Assembly: GCA_003490145.1 (NCBI GenBank)
Contig: QULQ01000004.1
Coordinates: 124,001-188,000, forward strand
Source: Lachnospiraceae bacterium OM04-12BH
GTDB lineage: Bacteria > Bacillota > Clostridia > Lachnospirales > Lachnospiraceae
Direction of reading: 5' to 3'
DNA length: 64,000 bases
Position 1 is the stretch's first letter, and every line of letters begins with the position of its first letter. Of this stretch, positions 25,993-33,846 are shown one piece after another. The position numbers were made by a program, and so were the translations under genes. The notes below the pieces were generated by a model. That model was not told where the DNA came from, made no database searches, and worked only from the letters and a program-made list of their open reading frames with translations.

Positions 25993-26607
25993 ATGGAAGA
26001 GAATGGAATCATGCTTTTGAACGAAAAGGATATAAAAGAGTCAGATAAAAATATGAATGAAAATGAATTTGTGGAAGCAGATGCGTCAGAAGGCTGGCAG
26101 GAGCGTCTGACTGGGATGTTCCCGGCACTGGAGCAGGAGCTGCATCTGACGGAGCATGCACTGTCAGTGCTGGTAAATCCAGGAAAAGACAACAGGATTT
26201 CTTCGTATGCTGTGTGTGTTTATGAGCCGGATCTTGTGGAAGATAAAAGGAACGGAAGTAGAAATACAGTTCTTGCCAGGATCAGGGAAGGAATTCTGAA
26301 ATCAAACCCGGATATAGTGGCGGTTGATTCCAGAAACCCCGGGTTAAAGGAATTTGGAGAGGCAGTGGAAGACATAAATGGACGGTTTTCTGTCCGGATG
26401 GATAAGAATTCAGAGAATTTTGTGAAATGCCTCGAGAACTGTATCCGGTATGGCATAGAAAATTATGTGCCAAAGGCGGCTGCCTTTGCCTGCTGTGCAA
26501 GGTATAAGGAATGTTCGGAGAAAAAACGGTGTATTCATCCGAATACGCTTTATGCAAAGGCATGTGAATACAGAAAAAATCTCGAAAACGGCCGGGTGTT
26601 TTATTAA
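25993..26607 (+). CDS. unknown protein with Cys-rich C-terminus
   Basis: About 204 residues from ATG 25993; ATGs at 26011 and 26053 and a TTG at 25966 are also possible, and none has a strong ribosome site. I do not recognise the N-terminal two thirds, which mix alpha and beta segments such as DIVAVDSRNPGLKEFGEAV. The last 45 residues are striking: FACCARYKECSEKKRCIHPNT..., then YAKACEYRKNLENGRVFY, giving five cysteines and a histidine in a zinc- or iron-sulfur-like pattern. It lies between ligA and metA with no shared overlap. The function is unknown; nucleic-acid binding is a guess from the basic cysteine cluster. Confidence 0.65.
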   Translation: MEENGIMLLNEKDIKESDKNMNENEFVEADASEGWQERLTGMFPALEQELHLTEHALSVLVNPGKDNRISSYAVCVYEPDLVEDKRNGSRNTVLARIREGILKSNPDIVAVDSRNPGLKEFGEAVEDINGRFSVRMDKNSENFVKCLENCIRYGIENYVPKAAAFACCARYKECSEKKRCIHPNTLYAKACEYRKNLENGRVFY

Positions 26608-26666
26608 CAGATAAGAATTGACAGAATAAGGAACGGAATAAGAAAGAGAAATCGGAGGAAAAGGGA

Positions 26667-27584
26667 ATGCCGGTTAAGGTACAAAATGATCTGCCAGCGA
26701 AGGGCATACTGGAAAATGAAAATATATTCGTAATGGATGAAGACAGGGCGATGCATCAGAATATCCGTCCCCTTAGTATCTGCATCCTGAATCTGATGCC
26801 GGTGAAGCAGGACACGGAGCTGCAGCTCCTTAGGGCATTATCCAATACCCCGTTGCAGATAGCAGTTTCCTTTATGAAAATGAACAGTCATGTATCATTA
26901 AATACACCGATCCAGCATCTGAACCAGTTTTACAAGACATTTGATGAGCTGAAAAATAACAAATACGATGGACTGATCATTACCGGGGCACCGGTAGAGC
27001 AGATCCCTTTTGAAGAGGTGGATTACTGGAAGGAGCTGTGTGAGATCATGGACTGGAGCAGAAAGCATGTCTTTTCCACGTTCCATATCTGCTGGGGAGC
27101 CCAGGCAGGACTTTACTATCACTACGGACTGAAAAAGGTACTCCTGCCACAGAAGCTGTTTGGTGTTTACGAGCATAAGGTAATGAACCGCAAGGTTCCC
27201 CTTGTGAGAGGCTTTGACGATACTTTTCTGATCCCTCACAGCAGACATACAGCAGTTCTTTCTGAGGATATCCATAACTGCAGAGAGCTGACAGTGCTGG
27301 CAGAGTCAGAGGAGGCAGGAGTCCTTCTCTGTATGGCGGAGGAAGGCCGGCAGATCTTCGTTATGGGACACCCGGAGTATGACCGGTATACCCTGCATAA
27401 TGAATACATGAGGGATAAAAACAAGGGACTTCCCATTCAGCTGCCGAAAAACTATTATCCGGGGAATGATGACACGCAAAGACCATCCCTGCAATGGCGC
27501 TCCCACAGCAATAACCTTTACTGCAACTGGCTCAATTACTATGTATACCAGACCACACCTTATGATCTGAATGAGATTAACTGA
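26667..27584 (+). CDS. metAA: homoserine O-acetyltransferase (MetA family, acetyl-CoA type)
   Basis: 305 residues. It activates homoserine in methionine synthesis. The catalytic triad is seen as C142 ([10 protein letters not shown]), H235 and E237 (VMGHPEYDR). The acyl-specificity position 111 is Glu in [12 protein letters not shown]; structure-function work on Bacillus cereus MetA showed that Glu there favours acetyl-CoA, while Gly as in E. coli favours succinyl-CoA. So acetylation is expected despite the succinyltransferase name of the family. CGGAGGAAAAGGGA precedes the ATG. No SAM riboswitch or T-box fits in the 59-base gap upstream. Confidence 0.95.
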   Translation: MPVKVQNDLPAKGILENENIFVMDEDRAMHQNIRPLSICILNLMPVKQDTELQLLRALSNTPLQIAVSFMKMNSHVSLNTPIQHLNQFYKTFDELKNNKYDGLIITGAPVEQIPFEEVDYWKELCEIMDWSRKHVFSTFHICWGAQAGLYYHYGLKKVLLPQKLFGVYEHKVMNRKVPLVRGFDDTFLIPHSRHTAVLSEDIHNCRELTVLAESEEAGVLLCMAEEGRQIFVMGHPEYDRYTLHNEYMRDKNKGLPIQLPKNYYPGNDDTQRPSLQWRSHSNNLYCNWLNYYVYQTTPYDLNEIN

Positions 27585-27683
27585 AAATATATATGTTGCC
27601 GGGATTGTGTTGATGCAATGTTTAAGGTTTAAAAAAATTACATGAGATTATTTGAATTAGCAGTATAGAAAGAGGGGAGTATC

Positions 27684-27806
27684 ATGACAGTTATATGTTT
27701 TCATAATCCAGATGAAGAAAATGGTTTTTTGAGTAATTGGTATCTATCACATTTTGAAATGGATGGGAAATCATTTACCCATGAGCCGGAAATAGTAGAA
27801 TTCTAA
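27684..27806 (+). pseudogene. truncated NADAR (DUF1768) family gene, N-terminal fragment
   Basis: A 40-codon frame with a good ribosome site (AGAGGGGAG) that reads like the start of a NADAR protein: VICFHNPDEENGFLSNWY, then SHFEMDGKSFT, where the family continues with a segment like SAEQYMM. After SFT it switches to HEPEIVEF and a stop. NADAR proteins are about 150-190 residues and handle riboflavin intermediates or ADP-ribosyl modifications. Only the first 30 or so residues survive, so it is non-functional or encodes just a peptide. It sits in the 236-base gap between metA and the PAS gene; the other 100 bases upstream are AT-rich without a clear promoter. Confidence 0.75.
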
Positions 27807-27820
27807 GGGGCAGCAGACAT

Positions 27821-28240
27821 ATGGAAGAGAATGGGAGAACAGAGATGATGGAAAAGACAGTTGACAGTAAAGCATATGTCGCTTTTTATAAAAGCATTAT
27901 AGATCAGGACAGAGCATCTGTGGTGATCTGCAGCTTAAAGCATGAGATCATATACATGAATCCGGCAGCAGCTGCCAGCTATGCCAAATATGGTGGAGAT
28001 AAGCTGATTGGACGAAGCCTTCTGGAATGCCATAATCCTGGATCAAGGGAGAAAATAAAGCAGGTAATGGACTGGTTTGCAGCAGACGAAAGCCACAATA
28101 TAGTCTATACCTTCCATAATGAAAAACAGAATAAAGACGTTTATATGGTGGCGCTCAGGGAAGAGGGAAAGCTGATCGGATATTATGAGAAGCATGAATA
28201 TCGAAATGCAGAAACCATGAAGCAATACAACCTGTGGTAA
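27821..28240 (+). CDS. PAS domain protein
   Basis: 139 residues, essentially one PAS domain: VICSLKHEIIYMNPAAAASYAKYGGDKLIGRSLLECHNP at about residues 35-73, then the closing strands with DVYMVALREEGKLIGYYEKHEY. There is no kinase, GGDEF or DNA-binding domain. Free PAS proteins sense small molecules, redox state or bind partner proteins; the ligand and partner are unknown. The start is ATG 27821 after AAGGGGC; ATG 27845 is an alternative. It follows the NADAR remnant by 14 bases and is separated from dgt by a promoter. Confidence 0.78.
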   Translation: MEENGRTEMMEKTVDSKAYVAFYKSIIDQDRASVVICSLKHEIIYMNPAAAASYAKYGGDKLIGRSLLECHNPGSREKIKQVMDWFAADESHNIVYTFHNEKQNKDVYMVALREEGKLIGYYEKHEYRNAETMKQYNLW

Positions 28241-28246
28241 GGTATG

Positions 28247-28275
28247 TTTACAAAAAAACTGCATAATGGTACTAT
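28247..28275 (+). promoter_or_regulatory. promoter of dgt-manC
   Basis: TTTACA (28247-28252), 17 bases, TACTAT (28270-28275) with TGG before the -10 (extended type). Confidence 0.65.
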
Positions 28276-28313
28276 AGACATAGTTGGAAGTCTACAGAAA
28301 AAGGAGCGTGTGC

Positions 28314-29552
28314 ATGCAGAAAAAAAAGTACGACAGTCTTTCCATGGAGCTGCAGGAGAGGATTTTGGAGGATCGGAAAAATCATGTGGAGAATCCTTAT
28401 GCATTTCCGGATGAAAGGGTGATCAGAAGAAGACCGGATCATGACAGAGCCAATCTCTGGCGGCCTGCTTTTGTCAGGGACTGTGAAAAGATCATGCATA
28501 TTCCCTATTACAACCGGTATGCAGATAAGACACAGGTTTTTTCTTTATATAAAAATGACGATATTTCAAGGCGTTCCCAGCATGTACAGTTGGTAGCCAG
28601 GATTGCTAGAAATATTGGAAGAGTCCTGAATCTGAACCAGGATCTGATCGAAGCCATTGCCCTGGCACATGATATCGGACATACTCCGTTTGGCCATGCC
28701 GGTGAACGGATGCTGAATGATCTTTATCATGCACATACGGGACGGTACTTTAACCATAATATCCAGAGTGCAAGGGTGATCGACAGAATCTTTCCTTTAA
28801 ATATCAGCCTGCAGACACTGGATGGTGTGATCTGTCACAACGGAGAACTGGAGCTGAAGGAATACAGGCCGGTGCCGTATGAGGATTTTGTACTGTTTGA
28901 TCAGAAGATGGTGCAGTGCTATACCGATACGGAAGCGGTGAAGAGGCTGGTACCGTCCACACTGGAAGGATGTGTTGTGAGGGTATCTGATATTATCGCG
29001 TACCTTGGCAAGGACAGACAGGATGCCATGAAGCTTGGCCTGTTTGAAGAAGACCCTGACTATGAAATCAGCAGTATCGGAACGACCAATGCGGAGATCA
29101 TCAATAATATTTCTGTCAATATCATGGAGAACAGCTACGGACAGAATTATCTGAAGATGGATGATCAGTATTTCGAGGCACTGAAGGGAAGTAAAAAAGA
29201 GAATTACAGACGGATCTATGGAAATGAGAGGCTGGAAGCTGTTTACCGGGAGCAGATCAGTCCCATGTTCCGTGATATTTATGAGAAGCTTCTTTCTGAT
29301 TATGAAAAGAAGGACAGAAGCTCTGTGATCTTTACTCATCACATGGATTATCTGTATGATATGACCCATTATTATGCGGATTTTGCAGCCTATGAGGCAG
29401 AGGATGCCAATGATATCGTAGTAGATTATATGGCGAGCATGACGGATGATTATTTTATTGACCTCTATCATTATCTGTTCCCGAAGGGCAGGTATCAGGT
29501 CAGCTATGTGGGATATTTTGACCACGAGAAGAAGATGAAGGGGGAAATTTAG
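28314..29552 (+). CDS. dgt: dGTPase-like HD domain phosphohydrolase
   Basis: 412 residues. HD-domain protein of the deoxyguanosinetriphosphate triphosphohydrolase family, which cleaves dNTPs to nucleosides and triphosphate. Metal-binding motifs: SRRSQHVQLVARIARNIG and HDIGHTPFGHAGE at about residues 120-135, and a later conserved Asp in VRVSDIIAYLGKD. The N-terminal RRRPDHDRANLWRPAFVRDCEKIMH is common in Firmicutes members. ATG 28314 after AAGGAG is chosen over ATG 28284. The stop is one base before the TTG start of manC, so they are co-transcribed, though no functional link is obvious. Confidence 0.87.
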   Translation: MQKKKYDSLSMELQERILEDRKNHVENPYAFPDERVIRRRPDHDRANLWRPAFVRDCEKIMHIPYYNRYADKTQVFSLYKNDDISRRSQHVQLVARIARNIGRVLNLNQDLIEAIALAHDIGHTPFGHAGERMLNDLYHAHTGRYFNHNIQSARVIDRIFPLNISLQTLDGVICHNGELELKEYRPVPYEDFVLFDQKMVQCYTDTEAVKRLVPSTLEGCVVRVSDIIAYLGKDRQDAMKLGLFEEDPDYEISSIGTTNAEIINNISVNIMENSYGQNYLKMDDQYFEALKGSKKENYRRIYGNERLEAVYREQISPMFRDIYEKLLSDYEKKDRSSVIFTHHMDYLYDMTHYYADFAAYEAEDANDIVVDYMASMTDDYFIDLYHYLFPKGRYQVSYVGYFDHEKKMKGEI

Positions 29553-29553
29553 A

Positions 29554-30867
29554 TTGAATATTATTTTATTGTCAGGAGGCAGTGGAAAGCGTCTGTGGCC
29601 CCTGTCCAATGATATCAGATCCAAACAGTTTATTAAGATCTTTAAGACAGAAAATGGAGACTATGAATCCATGGTTCAGCGGGTATACCGGCAGATCAGG
29701 GCTATGGATGAGACAGCTACAGTAACGATCGCTACCTCAAAGACACAGGTATCAGCGATTCATAATCAGCTTTCGGAAAATGTCAACGTCTGTGTGGAGC
29801 CTACGAGAAGAGATACCTTTCCGGCCATTGCCCTGGCAACGGCATATCTGCATGATGTGCTTGGTGTATCCAGGGATGATTCTGTAGTAGTATGTCCGGT
29901 AGACCCTTATGTGAATGAAGATTATTTTGCAGCAGTAAAGCGTCTTTCTGATATGGCAAAGGAAGGAAGCTCGAATCTGATACTGATGGGAATAGAACCC
30001 ACTTACCCAAGTGAAAAATATGGATATATCATCCCGGGGGATAAGGAAGAGGTCAGTCCTGTAGTTGCCTTTAAGGAAAAGCCGGATCTGCAGAAGGCAA
30101 AAGAATACCTAAGCCAGGGGGCACTTTGGAATGGAGGCGTATTCGCTTACAGACTTTCCTATGTGCTTAAGAAAACGGAAGAACTGATCGGTTTTTCTGA
30201 TTATCAGAAGCTGTTTGACGGTTATAAGGATCTGAATAAGATCAGCTTTGATTATGCTGTGGTGGAAAAGGAACCGGATATCCAGGTGCTGCGTTTTGGC
30301 GGTCAGTGGAAGGATATGGGAACCTGGAACACCCTGACAGAGGCTATGGAAGAGCCAAGTATCGGAGAGGTCATGCTGAATGAAAGCTGTGAGAATGTCC
30401 ATGTCGTGAATGAACTGGATGTGCCGGTACTCTGTATGGGACTGAAAAATATGGTCGTGTCTGCCAGTGCGGAGGGAATCCTTGTTTCAGATAAGGAACA
30501 GTCCAGTTATATCAAACCATTTGTGGATAAGATCAGTCAGCAGATCATGTTTGCAGAAAAGTCCTGGGGAAGCTTCCGGGTACTGGATGTAGAAGAAGAA
30601 AGTATGACGATCAAGGTCATATTGAATCCTGGGCATAAGATGAACTATCACAGCCATGAGCACAGAAATGAGATCTGGAATGTAATCGCAGGAAACGGAA
30701 AGGCGATCCTGGATGGCAGGGAGCAGACGGTAAAACCGGGTGATGTGCTTTATATGCCGGCAGGCTGCAGGCATACCATTATTGCAGATACAGAGCTTAA
30801 GGTCATTGAATCACAGCTCGGCAGGGATATTACCGTACAGGACAAGATCAAGTATCCGATGCCCTGA
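29554..30867 (+). CDS. manC: mannose-1-phosphate guanylyltransferase
   Basis: 437 residues. It makes GDP-mannose from mannose-1-phosphate and GTP. The nucleotidyltransferase domain begins IILLSGGSGKRLWPLS (G-G-x-G-x-R-L-x-P-L signature), with FKEKPDL and ALWNGGVFAYR further on. The C-terminal cupin domain has NPGHKMNYHSHEHRNEIWNVIAG and GDVLYMPAGCRHTI. The start is a TTG at 29554, one base after dgt, preceded by AAGGGGGAA; no ATG occurs before the signature. It probably serves surface glycan synthesis with ugd and glf. Confidence 0.92.
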   Translation: MNIILLSGGSGKRLWPLSNDIRSKQFIKIFKTENGDYESMVQRVYRQIRAMDETATVTIATSKTQVSAIHNQLSENVNVCVEPTRRDTFPAIALATAYLHDVLGVSRDDSVVVCPVDPYVNEDYFAAVKRLSDMAKEGSSNLILMGIEPTYPSEKYGYIIPGDKEEVSPVVAFKEKPDLQKAKEYLSQGALWNGGVFAYRLSYVLKKTEELIGFSDYQKLFDGYKDLNKISFDYAVVEKEPDIQVLRFGGQWKDMGTWNTLTEAMEEPSIGEVMLNESCENVHVVNELDVPVLCMGLKNMVVSASAEGILVSDKEQSSYIKPFVDKISQQIMFAEKSWGSFRVLDVEEESMTIKVILNPGHKMNYHSHEHRNEIWNVIAGNGKAILDGREQTVKPGDVLYMPAGCRHTIIADTELKVIESQLGRDITVQDKIKYPMP

Positions 30868-30874
30868 GAAGAAT

Positions 30875-30903
30875 TTGCAAGACAGTACAGTTTGAGGTAA
30901 TAT
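30875..30903 (+). promoter_or_regulatory. promoter of ugd
   Basis: TTGCAA (30875-30880), 17 bases, TAATAT (30898-30903), in the 92-base gap between manC and ugd. Confidence 0.65.
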
Positions 30904-30959
30904 AAAAAGAAAAGATAGAATACCACTGCGAAGGCAGGGATAAGAAAGGTAAGAATAAA

Positions 30960-32270
30960 ATGAAGATAGCAGTAGCAGGAACCGGATATGTAGGACTGGT
31001 AGCAGGTGTATGCTTTGCAGAGAAAGGTTATGATGTTACCTGCGTAGATGTAGATGAGAAGAAAATAGAAATGATGCGTCAGGGGATTTCGCCTATTTAT
31101 GAGGACGGACTGGAAGAACTGATGCAGAAAAACAATGCAAGAGGAACGCTGCACTTTACCACTGATCATGTAGCAGCTTATAAGGATGCAGATGTTATTT
31201 TTATCGGTGTCGGCACGCCGGAAATGCCGGATGGCAGTGCCAATTTAAGCTACATTGCCACTGTATCCAGGCAGATTGCAGAATCTGTGGAGAAGGACTG
31301 TCTTGTTGTTGTGAAGTCCACAGTACCTGTAGGAACCAATGACAAGGTAGAGCAGTTTATCAAGGATTTCCTTGTCCATAATGTGGAAGTGGAGGTTGCT
31401 TCCAATCCGGAGTTCCTGGCACAGGGAACTGCAGTCCATGATACTCTTCATGCAGCAAGGATCATCATCGGTACAGAGAGCAAAAAGGCAGAGGAACTGC
31501 TGAAGAAGATTTATGAGCCGTTCGGACTTCCCATTGTATCGGTCAAGAGAAGATCAGCAGAGATGATCAAGTATGCCTGCAATGATTTTCTGGCACTTAA
31601 GATCTCCTACATGAATGATATCGCTAATCTCTGTGAACTGGTTGGCGCAGATATCAAGGATGTGGCAGAAGGCATGCGTTATGATGAAAGGATCGGTTCC
31701 CGTTTCCTGAATGCCGGTATCGGCTATGGCGGAAGCTGCTTCCCCAAGGATACCAAGGCACTGAAATTCCTGGCAAGAGAGCATGGCTACCAGCTTCGGA
31801 CGGTGGAAGCCTGTGTGGCAGTGAACAGTGACCAGAAGACCAGACTGTTTGAAAAGGCAAAGGACAGAATGATCTCCTTCAGCGGACTTAAGGCAGCAGT
31901 CCTTGGACTTACCTTTAAGGCCGGAACAGACGATTTAAGAGAAGCACCTTCCATTGACAATATCAGACTGCTGTTGCAGAACGGTGCTGACATCTATGCG
32001 TATGATCCCAAGGGGGAGGCAAGGGCAAAGACTCTTTTCCCGGAAGGAAAGCTGGATAAGGGAACCATGAATTATGTGTCCTCCCCGGAGGAAGCACTGG
32101 AAGGAGCCAATATCTGCTTTGTGTTTACCGAGTGGAAGGAAATGAAGGAGCTGACACCGGCAGATTATAAGAAAATGATGCATACACCACTGGTATATGA
32201 CGGACGTAATCTTTATGCACCGGAGGCTATGAAGGCAGCAGGTGTTGAGTATTACAGTATCGGACGATAG
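30960..32270 (+). CDS. ugd: UDP-glucose 6-dehydrogenase
   Basis: 436 residues. It oxidises UDP-glucose to UDP-glucuronate with two NAD. The N-terminal Rossmann fold opens IAVAGTGYVGLVAG. STVPVGTNDKVEQF and SNPEFLAQGTAVHD follow. The catalytic cysteine is in YGGSCFPKDTKAL at about residue 260, and the C-terminal domain has GLTFKAGTDDLREAPS and FTEWKEMKEL. Other nucleotide-sugar dehydrogenases share the fold, but the NPEFLAQGTA form fits UDP-glucose enzymes (TuaD/RkpK). GAAAGGTAAG lies before the ATG. Confidence 0.92.
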   Translation: MKIAVAGTGYVGLVAGVCFAEKGYDVTCVDVDEKKIEMMRQGISPIYEDGLEELMQKNNARGTLHFTTDHVAAYKDADVIFIGVGTPEMPDGSANLSYIATVSRQIAESVEKDCLVVVKSTVPVGTNDKVEQFIKDFLVHNVEVEVASNPEFLAQGTAVHDTLHAARIIIGTESKKAEELLKKIYEPFGLPIVSVKRRSAEMIKYACNDFLALKISYMNDIANLCELVGADIKDVAEGMRYDERIGSRFLNAGIGYGGSCFPKDTKALKFLAREHGYQLRTVEACVAVNSDQKTRLFEKAKDRMISFSGLKAAVLGLTFKAGTDDLREAPSIDNIRLLLQNGADIYAYDPKGEARAKTLFPEGKLDKGTMNYVSSPEEALEGANICFVFTEWKEMKELTPADYKKMMHTPLVYDGRNLYAPEAMKAAGVEYYSIGR

Positions 32271-32281
32271 AGGGCAGGCAT

Positions 32282-33235
32282 ATGGAAAGAGATAAGCTGG
32301 ATGAAAAACGGATTTTTCTGTTTCTTGCAATTACATTCCTGATCACTTATGTAATAGAGATTGTTTTTATAGCACCTATGGCGGGAAGCGGGGATGCAAG
32401 CAGAGCCATGATGGCACAGAGCCTGATCGCAGCGGTGATGTTTGTGCCGGCGGTCAGTGTGGCGCTGACAAGGCTGCTGACGAAGGAAGGCTTTGCCATT
32501 AAGGAGCTGCATCTGGCATTTAAGTGGAAGGGCAACCAGAAATATTATATGCTGGTCTGGCCGGGACTTGCCGGAATGATCCTTCTTGGTGCTATCCTGT
32601 ATTTCCTGATCTTCCGGGAACAGTTTGACAGTAACCTTGGTTATATCGGGGCATTGCTTACTGCGCAGGATGGAAATACCTATACGACAGGACAGCTCTG
32701 GCAGTATATGTTCTTTCAGCTTCTGATCGGAGTGGTATTGTCACCGCTTGTCAATCTTGTGAACTGCTTTGGGGAAGAGTGGGGCTGGCGGGGCTATCTG
32801 CTTCCGAAGCTTTTGAAATGTATGCCGGTGGTACCAGCGGTACTTCTGGATGGTGCGATCTGGGGACTTTGGCATGCACCACTGATTGCTCTAACCGGCT
32901 ATAATTATGGAATCGGTTATGCAGGATATCCGGTGACCGGAATCCTCGCAATGTGCGTATTCTGCATGGCAGTGGGTACGATCTTTTCCTACACGGAGAT
33001 CAAAACGGGAAGCTGTATTCCTTCCATTCTTGGACATGGAATGATCAATGGTTTTTCCATGATAGGAGTATACTTTACTTCTTTAGAACATCCTTACAAT
33101 GTATTCCTTGGACCTATGCCGCTTGGCTTCATTGGAGGTCTGTTTATCCTGATCATGGCCGGGGTACTTCTGTATCAGCTGGATCAGGAGGAAAAAGCTG
33201 CAAAATCAGCAAAGGAACAGGTAAAAGATTTGTAA
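32282..33235 (+). CDS. CPBP family intramembrane glutamic protease
   Basis: 317-residue polytopic membrane protein with about eight hydrophobic segments. The CPBP/Abi active-site motifs are present: the EExxxR motif as EEWGWRGYLLPKL at about residues 163-175, GAIWGLWHAPLI at about 195-206, and ILGHGMINGFSMIG at about 250-263, giving the conserved Glu pair, Arg and His residues. Family members cleave substrates in the membrane, such as prenylated proteins or peptide pheromones, or give bacteriocin immunity; the substrate here is unknown. Starts 11 bases after ugd with GAGGGCAGGC. Confidence 0.9.
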   Translation: MERDKLDEKRIFLFLAITFLITYVIEIVFIAPMAGSGDASRAMMAQSLIAAVMFVPAVSVALTRLLTKEGFAIKELHLAFKWKGNQKYYMLVWPGLAGMILLGAILYFLIFREQFDSNLGYIGALLTAQDGNTYTTGQLWQYMFFQLLIGVVLSPLVNLVNCFGEEWGWRGYLLPKLLKCMPVVPAVLLDGAIWGLWHAPLIALTGYNYGIGYAGYPVTGILAMCVFCMAVGTIFSYTEIKTGSCIPSILGHGMINGFSMIGVYFTSLEHPYNVFLGPMPLGFIGGLFILIMAGVLLYQLDQEEKAAKSAKEQVKDL

Positions 33236-33240
33236 ACCCC

Positions 33241-33269
33241 TTGCAATTTGTAGACAGGAGTGCTACAAT
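33241..33269 (+). promoter_or_regulatory. promoter of the rimP-nusA-infB operon
   Basis: TTGCAA (33241-33246), 17 bases, TACAAT (33264-33269). The expected RNA start is near 33276, upstream of a terminator hairpin in the leader. Confidence 0.65.
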
Positions 33270-33296
33270 GCAGATGTTGTTAAATGATTACAGTTT

Positions 33297-33326
33297 TAAG
33301 TGGACTTGCAAGAGTCCACTTTTTTA
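33297..33326 (+). terminator. intrinsic terminator in the rimP leader
   Basis: AGTGGACT (33299-33306) pairs perfectly with AGTCCACT (33313-33320), then TTTTT. It closes the ugd-CPBP unit, but because a promoter lies just upstream it also sits about 20-50 bases into the rimP leader and may act as an attenuator. Confidence 0.85.
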
Positions 33327-33363
33327 CTGCCATGTGTTATGAAAATACAGGAGAGGAAGAGAG

Positions 33364-33828
33364 ATGTCCAAGAAGGAAAATTATGAATCAAAGACAGAAG
33401 CGCTTCTTCTTCCCATCGCAGAAAAGAATCATGTGGAAATCTATGATGTGGAGTATGTGAAGGAAGGAAGTGAATGGTATCTTCGGGCATATATTGACAG
33501 GGAGGGCGGCGTCAGTATCAATGACTGTGAGGCTGTGAGCCGGGAGCTGTCCGATGCCCTTGACAGAGAGGATTTCGTAGAGGATGCCTATATCCTGGAG
33601 GTGAGCAGTCCCGGACTTGGAAGGGTACTGAAGAAGGATAAACATCTTCAGAGAAGCCTGGGAGATAAGGTAGAGCTTAAGACCTATAAGCCGGTAAACG
33701 GAAGCCGTGAGTTTGAAGGGATCCTGAAGGGCTTCGATGGCAGTACAGTGACAATACAGAATGAGGAAGAGGAACTGCAGTTTGACAGAAAAGATATTGC
33801 CGTAATAAAACTGGCATTTGATTTTTAG
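33364..33828 (+). CDS. rimP: ribosome maturation factor RimP
   Basis: 154 residues, standard size, needed for 30S subunit maturation. Family features: an N-terminal alpha/beta domain with ILDVEYVKEG-type strand (VEIYDVEYVKEGSEWYLRAYIDREGGVSINDCEAVSREL, partly quoted), then YILEVSSPGLGRVLKKDKH at about residues 75-95, and a C-terminal SH3-like domain ending AVIKLAFDF. GAGAGGAAGAG precedes the ATG. It is the first gene of the nusA-infB operon. Confidence 0.95.
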   Translation: MSKKENYESKTEALLLPIAEKNHVEIYDVEYVKEGSEWYLRAYIDREGGVSINDCEAVSRELSDALDREDFVEDAYILEVSSPGLGRVLKKDKHLQRSLGDKVELKTYKPVNGSREFEGILKGFDGSTVTIQNEEEELQFDRKDIAVIKLAFDF

Positions 33829-33846
33829 CGAGGAAAGGATAAGAAA

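Noticed and set aside
26624..26660. A perfect TTGACA upstream of metA as a promoter
   Set aside because: No acceptable -10 element occurs 15-19 bases downstream; the following sequence is purine-rich.
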